64,000 nucleotides of DNA from DATCDE01 sp038252405. GTDB taxonomy: Bacteria > Actinomycetota > Actinomycetes > Prado026. Both the position numbers and the translations under genes were made by a program. The notes below the pieces were generated by a model. That model worked only from the letters and a program-made list of their open reading frames with translations. It had not been told where the DNA came from and did no database searches. Below are positions 1 through 8,854 of this stretch, piece after piece. Where the stretch lies: NCBI GenBank assembly GCA_038252405.1, contig JBBSAJ010000004.1, positions 43,097 through 107,096 on the forward strand, written 5' to 3'. The stretch's first letter is position 1. Every line of letters starts with the position of its first letter.

Positions 1-1367
1 AAGGTCATGATCACCATGCGGGTCATGTAGAACGCGGTGATCCCGGCGCCGAGCAGGGCGATGAACCCGAAGGTCCAGCCCTGGACGCCGCCCTTGTCGA
101 AGGCGGCCTCGATGATCTTGTCCTTGGTGAAGTACCCGGCGAACGGAGGGACGCCGATGATCGCCAGGTAGCCGAAGATGAAGGTCACGAACGTCACCGG
201 CATCAGCTTGCGCAGCCCGCCGTACCGGCGCATGTCCACCTCGTCGTTCATGCCGTGCATGACCGATCCGGCGCCGAGGAACAGGTCGGCCTTGAAGAAG
301 CCGTGCGTGAGGAGGTGGGCGATGCCGAACGCGTACCCGATCGGTCCCAGGCCCACGGCCAGGATCATGTAGCCGATCTGGCTCATCGTGGAGCCGGCGA
401 GCGACTTCTTGATGTCGTCCTTGGCCGCACCGACGATGGCACCGAAGAGCAGCGTGACCGCCCCGACGATGGCCACCGCGAGCTGCGCTCCGGCCGACAG
501 GTCGAAGATGGCGTTCGAGCGGGCGATCAGGTAGACGCCCGCGGTCACCATGGTGGCCGCGTGGATCAGTGCCGACACCGGGGTGGGGCCAGCCATGGCG
601 TCGCCGAGCCAGGCCTGCAACGGGACCTGCGCCGACTTGCCGCAGGCGGCAAGCAGCAGGAGCAGCCCCATGGCGGTCAGCACACCGTGCGAGGCCTGCG
701 GTGCCGCCGCCGACACCGCGGCGATCGAAACGGTCCCGAACGTGGCGAACATGATCATGATGGCGATGGACAGGCCGACGTCGCCGACCCGGTTCATGAC
801 GAACGCCTTGTTGGCCGCCGAGGCGAAGGCCGGGCGGAAGTTCCAGAAGCCGATGAGCAGGTACGACGCGAGACCGACGCCCTCCCAGCCCATGTAGAGC
901 GTGAGGTAGCTGTTGGCCAGCACGAGCAGCAGCATCGAGGCCACGAACAGGTTCAGGTAGCCGAAGAACCGGCGGCGGGCCGGGTCGTGGGACATGTACC
1001 CGATCGAGTAGATGTGGATCAGCGAGCCGACCCCGGTGATGAGCAGGGCGAAGGACACCGACAGCGGGTCGAGCAGCAGCCCCATGTCGACCCTGAACCC
1101 GCCCACCGGGATCCAGGTGTAGACGGTCTGGTTGATGCTGCGGGAGCTGCTGTCTCGGCCGAGCATCGCGAAGAGCATGGCGCTGACGATCACGAAGGAC
1201 GCGACCGGCATGGCGGTGCCGAGCCAGTGTCCCCACCGGTCGGACCGGCGACCGGCCAGCAGCAGGATCGCGGCACCGAACAGCGGCAGGGCGACTACGA
1301 GCCACAGCAGCGAGAAGACGCCGGACGCTGCGACCGGGCCGGCTTCGGCGAGCACGGCCGCGCTCAT
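1..1367 (-). CDS. nuoL: NADH-quinone oxidoreductase subunit L, 5' part (cut by left edge)
   Basis: Proton-pumping, antiporter-like membrane subunit (ND5 type) of respiratory complex I. About 455 N-terminal residues are visible; the C-terminus with its long lateral helix lies beyond the left edge. The ATG at 1367 opens MSAAVLAEAG. Many hydrophobic helices follow, with family blocks GWEGVGLASYLLIGFW near residue 160, CGKSAQVPLQAWLGDAM near 240 and HLLTHGFFKADLFLGAG near 355. These contain the conserved Glu and Lys/His residues of the proton path. It is the last visible gene of the nuoA-L run, 61 nt after nuoK; nuoM and nuoN should follow outside the window. Confidence 0.96.
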   Translation of the reverse strand, partial: MSAAVLAEAGPVAASGVFSLLWLVVALPLFGAAILLLAGRRSDRWGHWLGTAMPVASFVIVSAMLFAMLGRDSSSRSINQTVYTWIPVGGFRVDMGLLLDPLSVSFALLITGVGSLIHIYSIGYMSHDPARRRFFGYLNLFVASMLLLVLANSYLTLYMGWEGVGLASYLLIGFWNFRPAFASAANKAFVMNRVGDVGLSIAIMIMFATFGTVSIAAVSAAAPQASHGVLTAMGLLLLLAACGKSAQVPLQAWLGDAMAGPTPVSALIHAATMVTAGVYLIARSNAIFDLSAGAQLAVAIVGAVTLLFGAIVGAAKDDIKKSLAGSTMSQIGYMILAVGLGPIGYAFGIAHLLTHGFFKADLFLGAGSVMHGMNDEVDMRRYGGLRKLMPVTFVTFIFGYLAIIGVPPFAGYFTKDKIIEAAFDKGGVQGWTFGFIALLGAGITAFYMTRMVIMT

Positions 1368-1428
1368 GTGACGGTCCTCGGGTGCTGCACAGGGGTGCGG
1401 GACACGATCATCCTCATCGTCGTCACGG

Positions 1429-1728
1429 TCAGTACTTCAACAGGCTTGCGTCGTCGATCGAAGCCGACCGCCGGGTCCGGAAGATGGACACGATGATGGC
1501 CAGCCCGATCACGACCTCGGCGGCAGCGACCACCATCACGAAGAAGGCCATGACCTGGCCGTCCAGGTTGCCGTTCATGCGCGCGAAGGTGACGAACGCC
1601 AGGTTGCTCGCGTTGAGCATCAGCTCCACGCTCATGAACACCACGATCGCGTTGCGGCGGACGAGCACCCCGGTGCCGCCGAGCGTGAACAGCAGCGCGG
1701 AGACCACCAGGTAGTACGTCGGGCTCAT
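1429..1728 (-). CDS. nuoK: NADH-quinone oxidoreductase subunit K
   Basis: Small membrane subunit (99 aa, normal size) of complex I, homologous to ND4L and MrpC. It has three hydrophobic helices with the acidic residue in FMSVELMLNASNLAFV (about residues 31-46), which lies on the proton path. The ATG at 1728 overlaps the nuoJ stop in an ATGA junction, so translation is probably coupled. The C-terminus ends in a short polar tail (SASIDDASLLKY). Confidence 0.97.
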   Translation of the reverse strand: MSPTYYLVVSALLFTLGGTGVLVRRNAIVVFMSVELMLNASNLAFVTFARMNGNLDGQVMAFFVMVVAAAEVVIGLAIIVSIFRTRRSASIDDASLLKY

Positions 1729-2501
1729 GCGTCGCCTCCCTCGAGCTCGTCATGTCCGGTCTTGAGCTCGGTCGGCGTCTGCTGGCGCACACCGCGCTGG
1801 CCGAGCGGGACCGGGATGGACGACTCGGCCGGCGTGCCGTCGGGCAGCAGGGCCGGGGTGTCGACCGAGTTGTGACGTGCGTAGACGCCGGGGACGGGCA
1901 GCGGGGTGCGCTGCTCCCCGTGGAACCGCTGGATCGCCAGCTCGCGCTGGGTGAGCCGGCGGACGACGCGCTCCCGGTGCGCCAGGATCATCGCGCCGAG
2001 CGCCGCGGTGATCAGCAGCGCCGAGGTGACCTCGAACGCCCACAGGTAGCGGGTGAAGATCAGCTCGGCGATGCCCTGGACGTTGCCGCCTTGGGCCGAG
2101 TTCGCGAGGTCGATGCCTGCGACCGGCTCGACCACGGCGCGGCCGATGCCGGCGATGAGCAGGACGCCGAAGCCCAGGCCCACGACGATGGCCGCGATCC
2201 GCTGACCGCGCAGCGTCTCGACGAGGGAGTCGGACGCGTCCACGCCGACCAGCATGAGCACGAACAGGAACAGCATCATGACAGCGCCGGTGTACACGAC
2301 CACCTGGACGACGCCCAGGAACACCGCGCCCTGCAGGATGTAGAGAAAGGCCAGACTGATCATGGTCATGGCCAGCCACAGCGCGCTGTGCACGGCCTTG
2401 CGGCTGAGCAGCATCATGATGGCGCCGAGCACGGCCAGCGGGCCGAAGGTCCAGAAACCGACCGCCTCGCCGCCGGACACCGCCAGCACCGCGCTGCTCA
2501 C
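1725..2501 (-). CDS. nuoJ: NADH-quinone oxidoreductase subunit J
   Basis: Membrane subunit (ND6-like, about 258 aa) of complex I. Five hydrophobic helices lie in the first ~170 residues, including the motif VQVVVYTGAVMMLFLFVLML, which carries the pi-bulge helix typical of the subunit. A hydrophilic C-terminal extension of ~80 residues follows, as in other actinobacteria. I chose the GTG at 2501 because it overlaps the nuoI stop in a GTGA junction and directly precedes SSAVLAVSGGEA; upstream reading in this frame is out-of-frame nuoI sequence. Confidence 0.95.
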   Translation of the reverse strand: MSSAVLAVSGGEAVGFWTFGPLAVLGAIMMLLSRKAVHSALWLAMTMISLAFLYILQGAVFLGVVQVVVYTGAVMMLFLFVLMLVGVDASDSLVETLRGQRIAAIVVGLGFGVLLIAGIGRAVVEPVAGIDLANSAQGGNVQGIAELIFTRYLWAFEVTSALLITAALGAMILAHRERVVRRLTQRELAIQRFHGEQRTPLPVPGVYARHNSVDTPALLPDGTPAESSIPVPLGQRGVRQQTPTELKTGHDELEGGDA

Positions 2502-3094
2502 TGCTCGTCCCCGTCCGTCAGGTCGGCCCCCACGGCGGCCTCCTCGGTCCCGTGGTGCCGCGCGACCCAGGCCTCCTGGCCGGGCGTCGCCTGGGTCACC
2601 TGGCCCCGGTAGTAGTGCTTCTCGTTGGTGCCCTCGACCATCGGGTGCGGGGGCGCCAGCATCCCCGGGAGCATCGGGGCCAGCAGGTCCTGCTTCTCGT
2701 AGATGAGGCTGGCCCGGGTGTGGTCGGCGAGCTCGAACTCGTTGGTCATGGTGAGCGCCCGGGTCGGGCAGGCCTCGATGCACAGCCCGCAGAAGATGCA
2801 GCGCGTGTAGTTGATCTGGTAGACGCGGCCGTACCGCTCACCGGGGCTGAACCGCTCGTCCTCGCTGTTCGACGCACCCTCGACGTAGATCGCGTCCGCC
2901 GGGCAGGCCCAGGCGCACAGCTCGCAGCCGATGCACTTCTCCAGCCCGTCCGGGTGCCGGTTCAGCTGGTGCCGACCGTGGAACCGGGGGGCGGTCGTCT
3001 TGTGCTCCTCCGGATACTGCTCGGTGACGACCTTCTTGAACATGGTCTGGAAGGTCACCCCGAAGCCGCGGCCCGGAATCTTGACGTCAGCCAC
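2498..3094 (-). CDS. nuoI: NADH-quinone oxidoreductase subunit I (two 4Fe-4S ferredoxin-like)
   Basis: Peripheral-arm subunit (198 aa) carrying iron-sulfur centres N6a and N6b, which pass electrons from NuoG towards NuoB. Two complete CxxCxxCxxxCP motifs are visible: CIGCELCAWACPADAIYV and CIFCGLCIEACPTRALTM. The GTG at 3094 is preceded by a GAGGAG ribosome binding site and gives ADVKIPGRGFGVTFQTMF, the usual amphipathic N-terminus. The start overlaps the end of nuoH by 8 nt. The C-terminal ~40 residues are acidic. Confidence 0.97.
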   Translation of the reverse strand: MADVKIPGRGFGVTFQTMFKKVVTEQYPEEHKTTAPRFHGRHQLNRHPDGLEKCIGCELCAWACPADAIYVEGASNSEDERFSPGERYGRVYQINYTRCIFCGLCIEACPTRALTMTNEFELADHTRASLIYEKQDLLAPMLPGMLAPPHPMVEGTNEKHYYRGQVTQATPGQEAWVARHHGTEEAAVGADLTDGDEQ

Positions 3095-4427
3095 CGAAAG
3101 GCTCCTCGTCTTCAGCGTCGGTCTCGTCGTCCTCGCTGACCGCGCCCGCAGGCACGACGGCGGCGGCTCGGATCGTCGCCGCGGACAGCGGCGGCACCGG
3201 GAACCCACCCGCGAACGGGTCGAACTCCCTCGGCGGGGCCTTGGGTCGGGCGGCGGCGCGCTTGATGGCCTGCCCCTCGGCGATGTACCAGGCCAGCAGG
3301 ACCACCGCGGCGACCACCCCGATGCCGATGACCAGCCGGGTGAGGTCCACCCCCTGGGTCCGCACCACGCGCACGGCCGCGACCGCGACGATCCAGCCCA
3401 GCGAGACCGGGATGAGGACCTTCCAGCCGAGCTTCATGAACTGGTCGTAGCGCAGCCGGGGCAGCGTGCCACGCAGCCACACGAACACGAAGACGAAGGC
3501 GAGCACCTTGCCGAAGAACCAGATCAGCGGCACCCAGCCCTCGTTCGCCCCGCTCCACAGCGAGATCGGCCACGGCGCCCGCCAGCCGCCCAGGAACAGC
3601 GTGGTGGCCAGCGCCGAGACGGTGGCCAGGTTGACGTACTCGGCGAGGAAGAACAGCGCGAACTTCAGCGACGAGTACTCGGTGTGGAAGCCGCCGACCA
3701 GCTCGCCCTCGGCCTCCGGCAGGTCGAAGGGGGCCCGGTTGGTCTCGCCGACCATGGCGATCACGTAGATGGCGAAGGACAGCGGCACCACGAGGATGAA
3801 CCAGCGGGGCTGTTGCGCCGCGACGATGCTCGAGGTGGACATCGAGCCGGACACCAGGAAGACCGCGACGAAGGACAGTCCCATCGCGATCTCGTAGCTG
3901 ATCATCTGGGCGGTGCTGCGCAGACTGCCCAGCAGCGGGTAGGTGGAGCCGGACGACCAGCCGGCGAGCACGATGCCGTAGATCCCCACCGAGGCGACGG
4001 CCAGGACGTACAGCACGCCGACCGGGAAGTCGGTCAGCTGCAGCGGCGTCTGGTGGCCGAAGATCGAGACCACTGGACCGAAGGGAATCACCGCCCAGGC
4101 CAGGAAGGCCGGGATGGTGGCCAGGATCGGGGCCAGGAAGTAGACGGCCCGGTCGGCGGCCCTGGGGAGGATGTCCTCCTTCAGGGCCAGCTTCACGCCG
4201 TCGGCGAGGCCCTGGATCAGGCCGAACGGCCCGGTCCGGTTCGGGCCGAGGCGGTGCTGCATGCGACCCACGACCCGGCGCTCGAACCAGATGTTGAACA
4301 GGGTGAGCAGCACCAGGACCAGGAAGACACCGACGGCCTTGAGCAGGATGAGCCACCAGGGGTCGGTGCCGAACATCCCGAGGTTGTCCTCGGTCGTCAC
4401 GACCGCGCCGAGCAGTCCGGTGGTCAC
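3087..4427 (-). CDS. nuoH: NADH-quinone oxidoreductase subunit H
   Basis: Membrane subunit (ND1-like, about 446 aa) that connects the membrane arm to the peripheral arm and helps form the quinone chamber. Signature stretches include ERRVVGRMQHRLGPNRTGPF, GLIQGLADGVKLALKED, and the glutamate-rich loop GETNRAPFDLPEAEGELVGG. Eight or so hydrophobic helices are followed by a ~60-residue acidic and Pro-rich tail, longer than in proteobacteria. The GTG at 4427 overlaps the nuoG stop (GTGA). Confidence 0.96.
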   Translation of the reverse strand: MTTGLLGAVVTTEDNLGMFGTDPWWLILLKAVGVFLVLVLLTLFNIWFERRVVGRMQHRLGPNRTGPFGLIQGLADGVKLALKEDILPRAADRAVYFLAPILATIPAFLAWAVIPFGPVVSIFGHQTPLQLTDFPVGVLYVLAVASVGIYGIVLAGWSSGSTYPLLGSLRSTAQMISYEIAMGLSFVAVFLVSGSMSTSSIVAAQQPRWFILVVPLSFAIYVIAMVGETNRAPFDLPEAEGELVGGFHTEYSSLKFALFFLAEYVNLATVSALATTLFLGGWRAPWPISLWSGANEGWVPLIWFFGKVLAFVFVFVWLRGTLPRLRYDQFMKLGWKVLIPVSLGWIVAVAAVRVVRTQGVDLTRLVIGIGVVAAVVLLAWYIAEGQAIKRAAARPKAPPREFDPFAGGFPVPPLSAATIRAAAVVPAGAVSEDDETDAEDEEPFGG

Positions 4428-6883
4428 GTGGCGCCCCCTGCACTCAGTCCGACGATGGCCCCGTAGCCGACCCGCAGGTCGCGGTGCACGGCCGAGCCCA
4501 CGGAGTTGCCCGGCAGCCAGACCACGGCGTCCGGCATCTCGGAGACCTCGACCGGCAGCTCGACCGACCCGTGCTCGGTGCTCACCCGCAGGGAGCCCCC
4601 GGCGGCGACGCCGACGGCTCCCGCCGTCGCCGCTGAAACCCGGGCCACCGACGGGTGCGCGGTCCCGGCCAGGTGCGGCTCGCCGTCCTGCCCGCGACCC
4701 GCGTCGAGGAGCAGCCGCCAGGTGGCCAGCACAGCCGATCCGGGTCCAGGCTCGGGCGGAGCCGAGGCCGGGACGTCGGGGGCGGTGACCCGCGCGCCCT
4801 CCCACGGCTCGAACTCGGCGAGCTCTCGGCGCACCGCGTCAACGGTGTCCAGGCCCAGCCGGACGTCGAGCTCGGCGGCCAGCATCGAGAGCACCCGGCT
4901 GTCCGGCATGGCCAACGAGCCGTGCAGGACCTGGTCGAAGGCGCGGCCGCGGCCCTCCCAGCTGACGAACGTCCCGGCCTTCTCGGCCGGCGGCGCCACG
5001 GGCAGCACGACGTCGGCGCGCTCGGTGACCGCGCTGTCGCGGACCTCGAGGCTCACCAGGAAGCCGACCGAGTCGAGCGCGGCGAGGGCGCCGACCGGGT
5101 CGGGCAGGTCGCCGACCTCCACCCCGGCGACGACGAGGGCCGCCAGCTCACCAGCGGCGGCCGCCGCGAGCATCGCGGAGGTGTCCCGGCCGGGGCCCTC
5201 GGGCAGCTGCCCGACGCCCCAGACGGCTGCCGCGTCGACCCGGGCCGCTGCGTCGGCGACCGGGCGCCCCCCCGGCAGCAGCACGGGCAGCGCACCACCC
5301 TCGACCGCGCCCCGCTCGCCCGCTCGCCGCGGCACCCAGCCGAGCTTGGCGCCGGTGGCCGCAGCCAGTCGGCCCGCGGCGGACAGCGCCCCGGCGACTC
5401 CGGCCAGCCGCTCGCCCACGAGGAGCACCGCACCGGGCTCGCGCAGCAGCCGGGCCGCGTCCGCGGCCGGCCCCTCGGCGGCCGACGACCCGGCCAGTGC
5501 GTCCAGCGCGCGCGCCTCCGCCCCGGGGACGGTCGGGATCAGCCGGCCGAACACCCGCGCGAGACCCGGGCTGGCGAAGGGCGCCACCGCGATGACCGGA
5601 AGGCCGTGCCTCCGGGCCGCCTTGCGCAGCCGTAGGTAGACGATCGGCGACTCCTCCTCCGGCTCGAAGCCGACGAGGACGACGACGGGCGCGGCCTCCA
5701 GGTCGCCGTAGGTCGGCACCGACGCGGAACCCACGCCGCGGCCGGCCACCTGGGCGGCCAGGAAGTCGGCCTCCTCCGCGGAATGGGTCCGGGCCCGGAA
5801 GTCCACGTCGTTGGTGCCCAGGGCGACCCGGGCGAACTTGGCGTAGGCGTAGGCGTCCTCGGCCGTGAGCCGGCCGCCGGCCAGCACTCCGACCCCCGCC
5901 GCCTCGCGGGCCGCGGCCAGGCCGCGCGCCGCGGTGTCCAGCGCCTCGGGCCAGGACGCGGGCGCCAGCACACCGTCGGTCCCCCGGACGAGCGGGGTGG
6001 CCAGCCGGTCCGGCTGGGTGCTCGAGTGGAACGCCCAGCGACCCTTGTCGCAGTTCCACTCCTCGTTCACGGCGGGGTCGTCGCCGGCCATCCGGCGCAG
6101 CACGGTGTTGCGGCGGTAGTCGGTGCGCAGGGCGCAGCCCGACGCGCAGTGCTCGCACGCCGTGGCGGTGGACACCAGGTCGAACGGCCGCGAGCGGAAC
6201 CGGTACGCCGTCCCGGTGAGCGCACCCACCGGGCAGATCTGCACCGCGTTGCCGGAGAAGTAGGAGTTGAACGGCTGCCGCGCGTAGATGCCGACCTGCT
6301 GGTCGGTGCCGCGCTCGACCAGCTCGATGAACGGGTCACCGGCGATCTGTGCGGCGAACCGGGTGCACCGGGCACAGGAGATGCAGCGCTCGCGGTCCAG
6401 CAGCACCTGGCTGGACAGTGGGATCGGCTTGGGGAAGGTGCGCTTGGTGCCGTCGAAGCGGGACTCGCTACGGCCGTTGGACATGGCCTGGTTCTGCAGG
6501 GGGCACTCGCCGCCCTTGTCGCAGACCGGGCAGTCCAGCGGGTGGTTGATCAGCAGCATCTCCATGACGCCGTGCTGCGCCTTGTCGGCGACCGGCGAGG
6601 TGAGCTGAGTGCGCACGACCATGCCGTCCGCGACCGTCGTCGTGCACGACGCCGCGGGCTTGCCCTGGCCCTGCACCTCGACCAGGCACTGGCGGCAGGC
6701 GCCGACCGGGTCGAGCAGCGGGTGGTCGCAGAAGCGCGGGACGGCGATGCCCAGCTCCTCGGCGGCCCGGATGATCAGGGTGCCCTTGGGCACGCTGGTC
6801 TCGATCCCGTCGATGGTCAGGCTGACCAGGTCGGTCCGCTGCTCCACGGCGCCGCTGCCGGAGGTTCCGGTGGTCACGGTCAT
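4424..6883 (-). CDS. nuoG: NADH-quinone oxidoreductase subunit G
   Basis: Large peripheral subunit (819 aa) with the iron-sulfur chain of complex I. The N-terminal 2Fe-2S domain has CDHPLLDPVGACRQC. It is followed by HPLDCPVCDKGGECPLQ (His-Cys3 cluster N5), CISCARCTRFAAQIAG, and CEHCASGCALR with a later Cys in NEEWNCDKGRW (extra cluster N7 type). From about residue 300 it is a molybdopterin-oxidoreductase-like domain, here Ala/Gly-rich and probably without cofactor, as in other NuoG proteins. The ATG at 6883 shares one base with the nuoF stop (TGATG). Confidence 0.96.
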   Translation of the reverse strand: MTVTTGTSGSGAVEQRTDLVSLTIDGIETSVPKGTLIIRAAEELGIAVPRFCDHPLLDPVGACRQCLVEVQGQGKPAASCTTTVADGMVVRTQLTSPVADKAQHGVMEMLLINHPLDCPVCDKGGECPLQNQAMSNGRSESRFDGTKRTFPKPIPLSSQVLLDRERCISCARCTRFAAQIAGDPFIELVERGTDQQVGIYARQPFNSYFSGNAVQICPVGALTGTAYRFRSRPFDLVSTATACEHCASGCALRTDYRRNTVLRRMAGDDPAVNEEWNCDKGRWAFHSSTQPDRLATPLVRGTDGVLAPASWPEALDTAARGLAAAREAAGVGVLAGGRLTAEDAYAYAKFARVALGTNDVDFRARTHSAEEADFLAAQVAGRGVGSASVPTYGDLEAAPVVVLVGFEPEEESPIVYLRLRKAARRHGLPVIAVAPFASPGLARVFGRLIPTVPGAEARALDALAGSSAAEGPAADAARLLREPGAVLLVGERLAGVAGALSAAGRLAAATGAKLGWVPRRAGERGAVEGGALPVLLPGGRPVADAAARVDAAAVWGVGQLPEGPGRDTSAMLAAAAAGELAALVVAGVEVGDLPDPVGALAALDSVGFLVSLEVRDSAVTERADVVLPVAPPAEKAGTFVSWEGRGRAFDQVLHGSLAMPDSRVLSMLAAELDVRLGLDTVDAVRRELAEFEPWEGARVTAPDVPASAPPEPGPGSAVLATWRLLLDAGRGQDGEPHLAGTAHPSVARVSAATAGAVGVAAGGSLRVSTEHGSVELPVEVSEMPDAVVWLPGNSVGSAVHRDLRVGYGAIVGLSAGGAT

Positions 6884-8184
6884 CAGGCGTGCGCTCCCGC
6901 AAAGACGGTGGAGGCCACCGGGTCGAACGGACATCCGCCCTGCTCGAGGTGCGCGATGTACTCGTCCCGGAAGTACTGGATGGAGGACGTGACCGGGCTG
7001 GTCGCGCCGTCGCCGAGCGCGCAGAACGCACGCCCGAGGATGTTGTCGGACAGGTCGAGCAGCTTGTCGAGGTCCTCGGGGCTGCCCTCCCCGCGCTCGA
7101 GCCGGTCCAGGATCTGCACCAGCCAGTAGGTGCCCTCGCGGCAGGGCGTGCACTTGCCGCAGGACTCGTGCTTGTAGAACTCGCTCCAGCGCAGCACCGC
7201 CCGCACCACACAGGTGGTCTCGTCGAAGATCTGCAGCGCCTTGGTGCCGAGCATGGACTTGACCGCGGCGACGCCTTCGTAGTCGAGCGGCACGTCGAGG
7301 TGATCGGCCGTGAGCAGCGGGGTGGACGAGCCGCCCGGCGTCCAGAACTTCAGCTCGTGGCCCTCCCGGACCCCGCCGGCGAGCTCGAGCAGCTCGCGCA
7401 GGGTGACCCCCAGCGGGGCCTCGTACTGGCCGGGCCGGGTCACGTGCCCGGACAGCGAGTACAGGGTGAAGCCCGGCGACTTCTCGGACCCGAAGGAACG
7501 GAACCAGTCCACGCCCCCGCGCACGATGGCCGGGACGGAGGCGATCGACTCGACGTTGTTCACCACGGTCGGCGACGCGTACAGCCCGGCGATCGCCGGG
7601 AACGGCGGCCGCAGCCGGGGCTGCCCGCGCCGGCCCTCGAGGGAGTCCAGCAGCGCGGTCTCCTCGCCGCAGATGTAGGCGCCGGCACCCGCGTGCACGG
7701 TGACGTCGAGGTCGAACCCGGAGCCGAGGATGTTCGAGCCGATCAGCCCGGCGGCCGTCGCGTCGGCGACCGCCTGCTGCACCCGCCGGATCACGTGCAG
7801 CACCTCCCCGCGCACGTAGATGAACGCGTGGTGCGCCCGGATCGCGTACGCGGCGATGACGACGCCCTCGACCAGCTGGTGCGGGTCGGCCATGAGCAGC
7901 GGGATGTCCTTGCAGGTGCCCGGCTCGGACTCGTCGGCGTTGACCACCAGGTAGTGGGGCTTGCCGTCACCCTGCGGGATGAAGCCCCACTTCATGCCGG
8001 TCGGGAAGCCCGCGCCGCCACGGCCGCGCAGGCCGGAGTCCTTGATCAGAGCGATGACGTCGTCAGGGGGCATCGCGAGGGCCTTGGACAAGGCGGCGTA
8101 CCCCTCGCGCGCGCGGTAGCTGTCCAGCGTCCAGGAGCGGTCGGCGTCCCAGTGCGCGGACAGCACCGGCGTGAGCGTGGCCAC
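6883..8184 (-). CDS. nuoF: NADH-quinone oxidoreductase subunit F (FMN, NADH binding)
   Basis: Entry point of electrons into complex I: binds NADH, FMN and the 4Fe-4S cluster N3 (433 aa). Visible motifs are the Gly-rich FMN/NADH loop GLRGRGGAGFPTGMKWGF (about residues 55-72), NADESEPGTCKD, and the cluster ligands ESCGKCTPCREG near the C-terminus. GTG 8184 (ATLTPVLSAHWD) lies one base from the nuoE stop; the longer upstream reading is nuoE in another frame. Confidence 0.97.
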   Translation of the reverse strand: MATLTPVLSAHWDADRSWTLDSYRAREGYAALSKALAMPPDDVIALIKDSGLRGRGGAGFPTGMKWGFIPQGDGKPHYLVVNADESEPGTCKDIPLLMADPHQLVEGVVIAAYAIRAHHAFIYVRGEVLHVIRRVQQAVADATAAGLIGSNILGSGFDLDVTVHAGAGAYICGEETALLDSLEGRRGQPRLRPPFPAIAGLYASPTVVNNVESIASVPAIVRGGVDWFRSFGSEKSPGFTLYSLSGHVTRPGQYEAPLGVTLRELLELAGGVREGHELKFWTPGGSSTPLLTADHLDVPLDYEGVAAVKSMLGTKALQIFDETTCVVRAVLRWSEFYKHESCGKCTPCREGTYWLVQILDRLERGEGSPEDLDKLLDLSDNILGRAFCALGDGATSPVTSSIQYFRDEYIAHLEQGGCPFDPVASTVFAGAHA

Positions 8185-8185
8185 G

Positions 8186-8851
8186 TCAGGACTCCTTCGG
8201 GGTCTCGGCGCCGGCCTCAGGCGCCACGTGACCGAGCTCTCGAGCCACCGCCAGCCCGGCCAGGGTCGCCGGCCCGGCCGAGGGGCCCTCGTCGGCGAGC
8301 CCGTCGGGGAAGCCCGCGAGCACCCGTTCGGCTTCGGTGAACGTGACCACCTGCGGACCACGGGTGGACCGGACCTCGGCGCCGGACCGGAGTCGGTCGA
8401 CGACGTCGATCGCGCTGTCCACCGTCTGGTTGTCGAAGAACTCCCAGTTGACCATCATCACGGGGGCGTAGTCGCAGGCCGCGTTGCACTCGACGTGCTC
8501 GAGGGTGATCGCGCCGTCCGCCGTGGTCTCGTCGTTGCCGACCCCGAGGTGGTCCTTCAACGCCCCGAAGATCGCGTCGCCGCCCATGATCGCGCACAGC
8601 GTGTTCGTGCAGACGCCCACGTGGTAGTCGCCGACCGGGTGCCGCTTGTACATCGTGTAGAAGGTCGCCACGGCGCTCACCTCGGCCGTGGTGAGGTCGA
8701 GCAGCTCGGCGCACAGCTCGATGCCCTCGGGGGTGACGTACCCGTCCTCGGCCTGCACGAGGTGCAGCATCGGCAGCAGCGCGGAGCGCGGCTTCGGGTA
8801 GCGCGCCATGATCGCGCGCATCTCTTCGCGCGTGGTGTCGGTCAGTGCCAT
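8186..8851 (-). CDS. nuoE: NADH-quinone oxidoreductase subunit E (2Fe-2S)
   Basis: Thioredoxin-fold subunit (221 aa) that binds the off-path 2Fe-2S cluster N1a and partners NuoF. The four cysteines are visible as CTNTLC and, about 40 residues later, CNAAC. The ~60-residue C-terminal tail, rich in Ala, Gly and Glu, is longer than in E. coli and commonly seen in actinobacteria. ATG 8851, 3 nt after the nuoD stop. Confidence 0.96.
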   Translation of the reverse strand: MALTDTTREEMRAIMARYPKPRSALLPMLHLVQAEDGYVTPEGIELCAELLDLTTAEVSAVATFYTMYKRHPVGDYHVGVCTNTLCAIMGGDAIFGALKDHLGVGNDETTADGAITLEHVECNAACDYAPVMMVNWEFFDNQTVDSAIDVVDRLRSGAEVRSTRGPQVVTFTEAERVLAGFPDGLADEGPSAGPATLAGLAVARELGHVAPEAGAETPKES

Positions 8852-8854
8852 GGG

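Noticed and set aside
255..1496. Long plus-strand ORF (413 aa) opposite nuoL/nuoK
   Set aside because: Arg/Asp/Gln-rich composition typical of antisense reading of GC-rich genes; nuoL and nuoK explain the region.
2931..4466. 511-aa plus-strand ORF opposite nuoH/nuoI
   Set aside because: Low-complexity HDQR-rich shadow frame without domains; clear nuo genes on the other strand.
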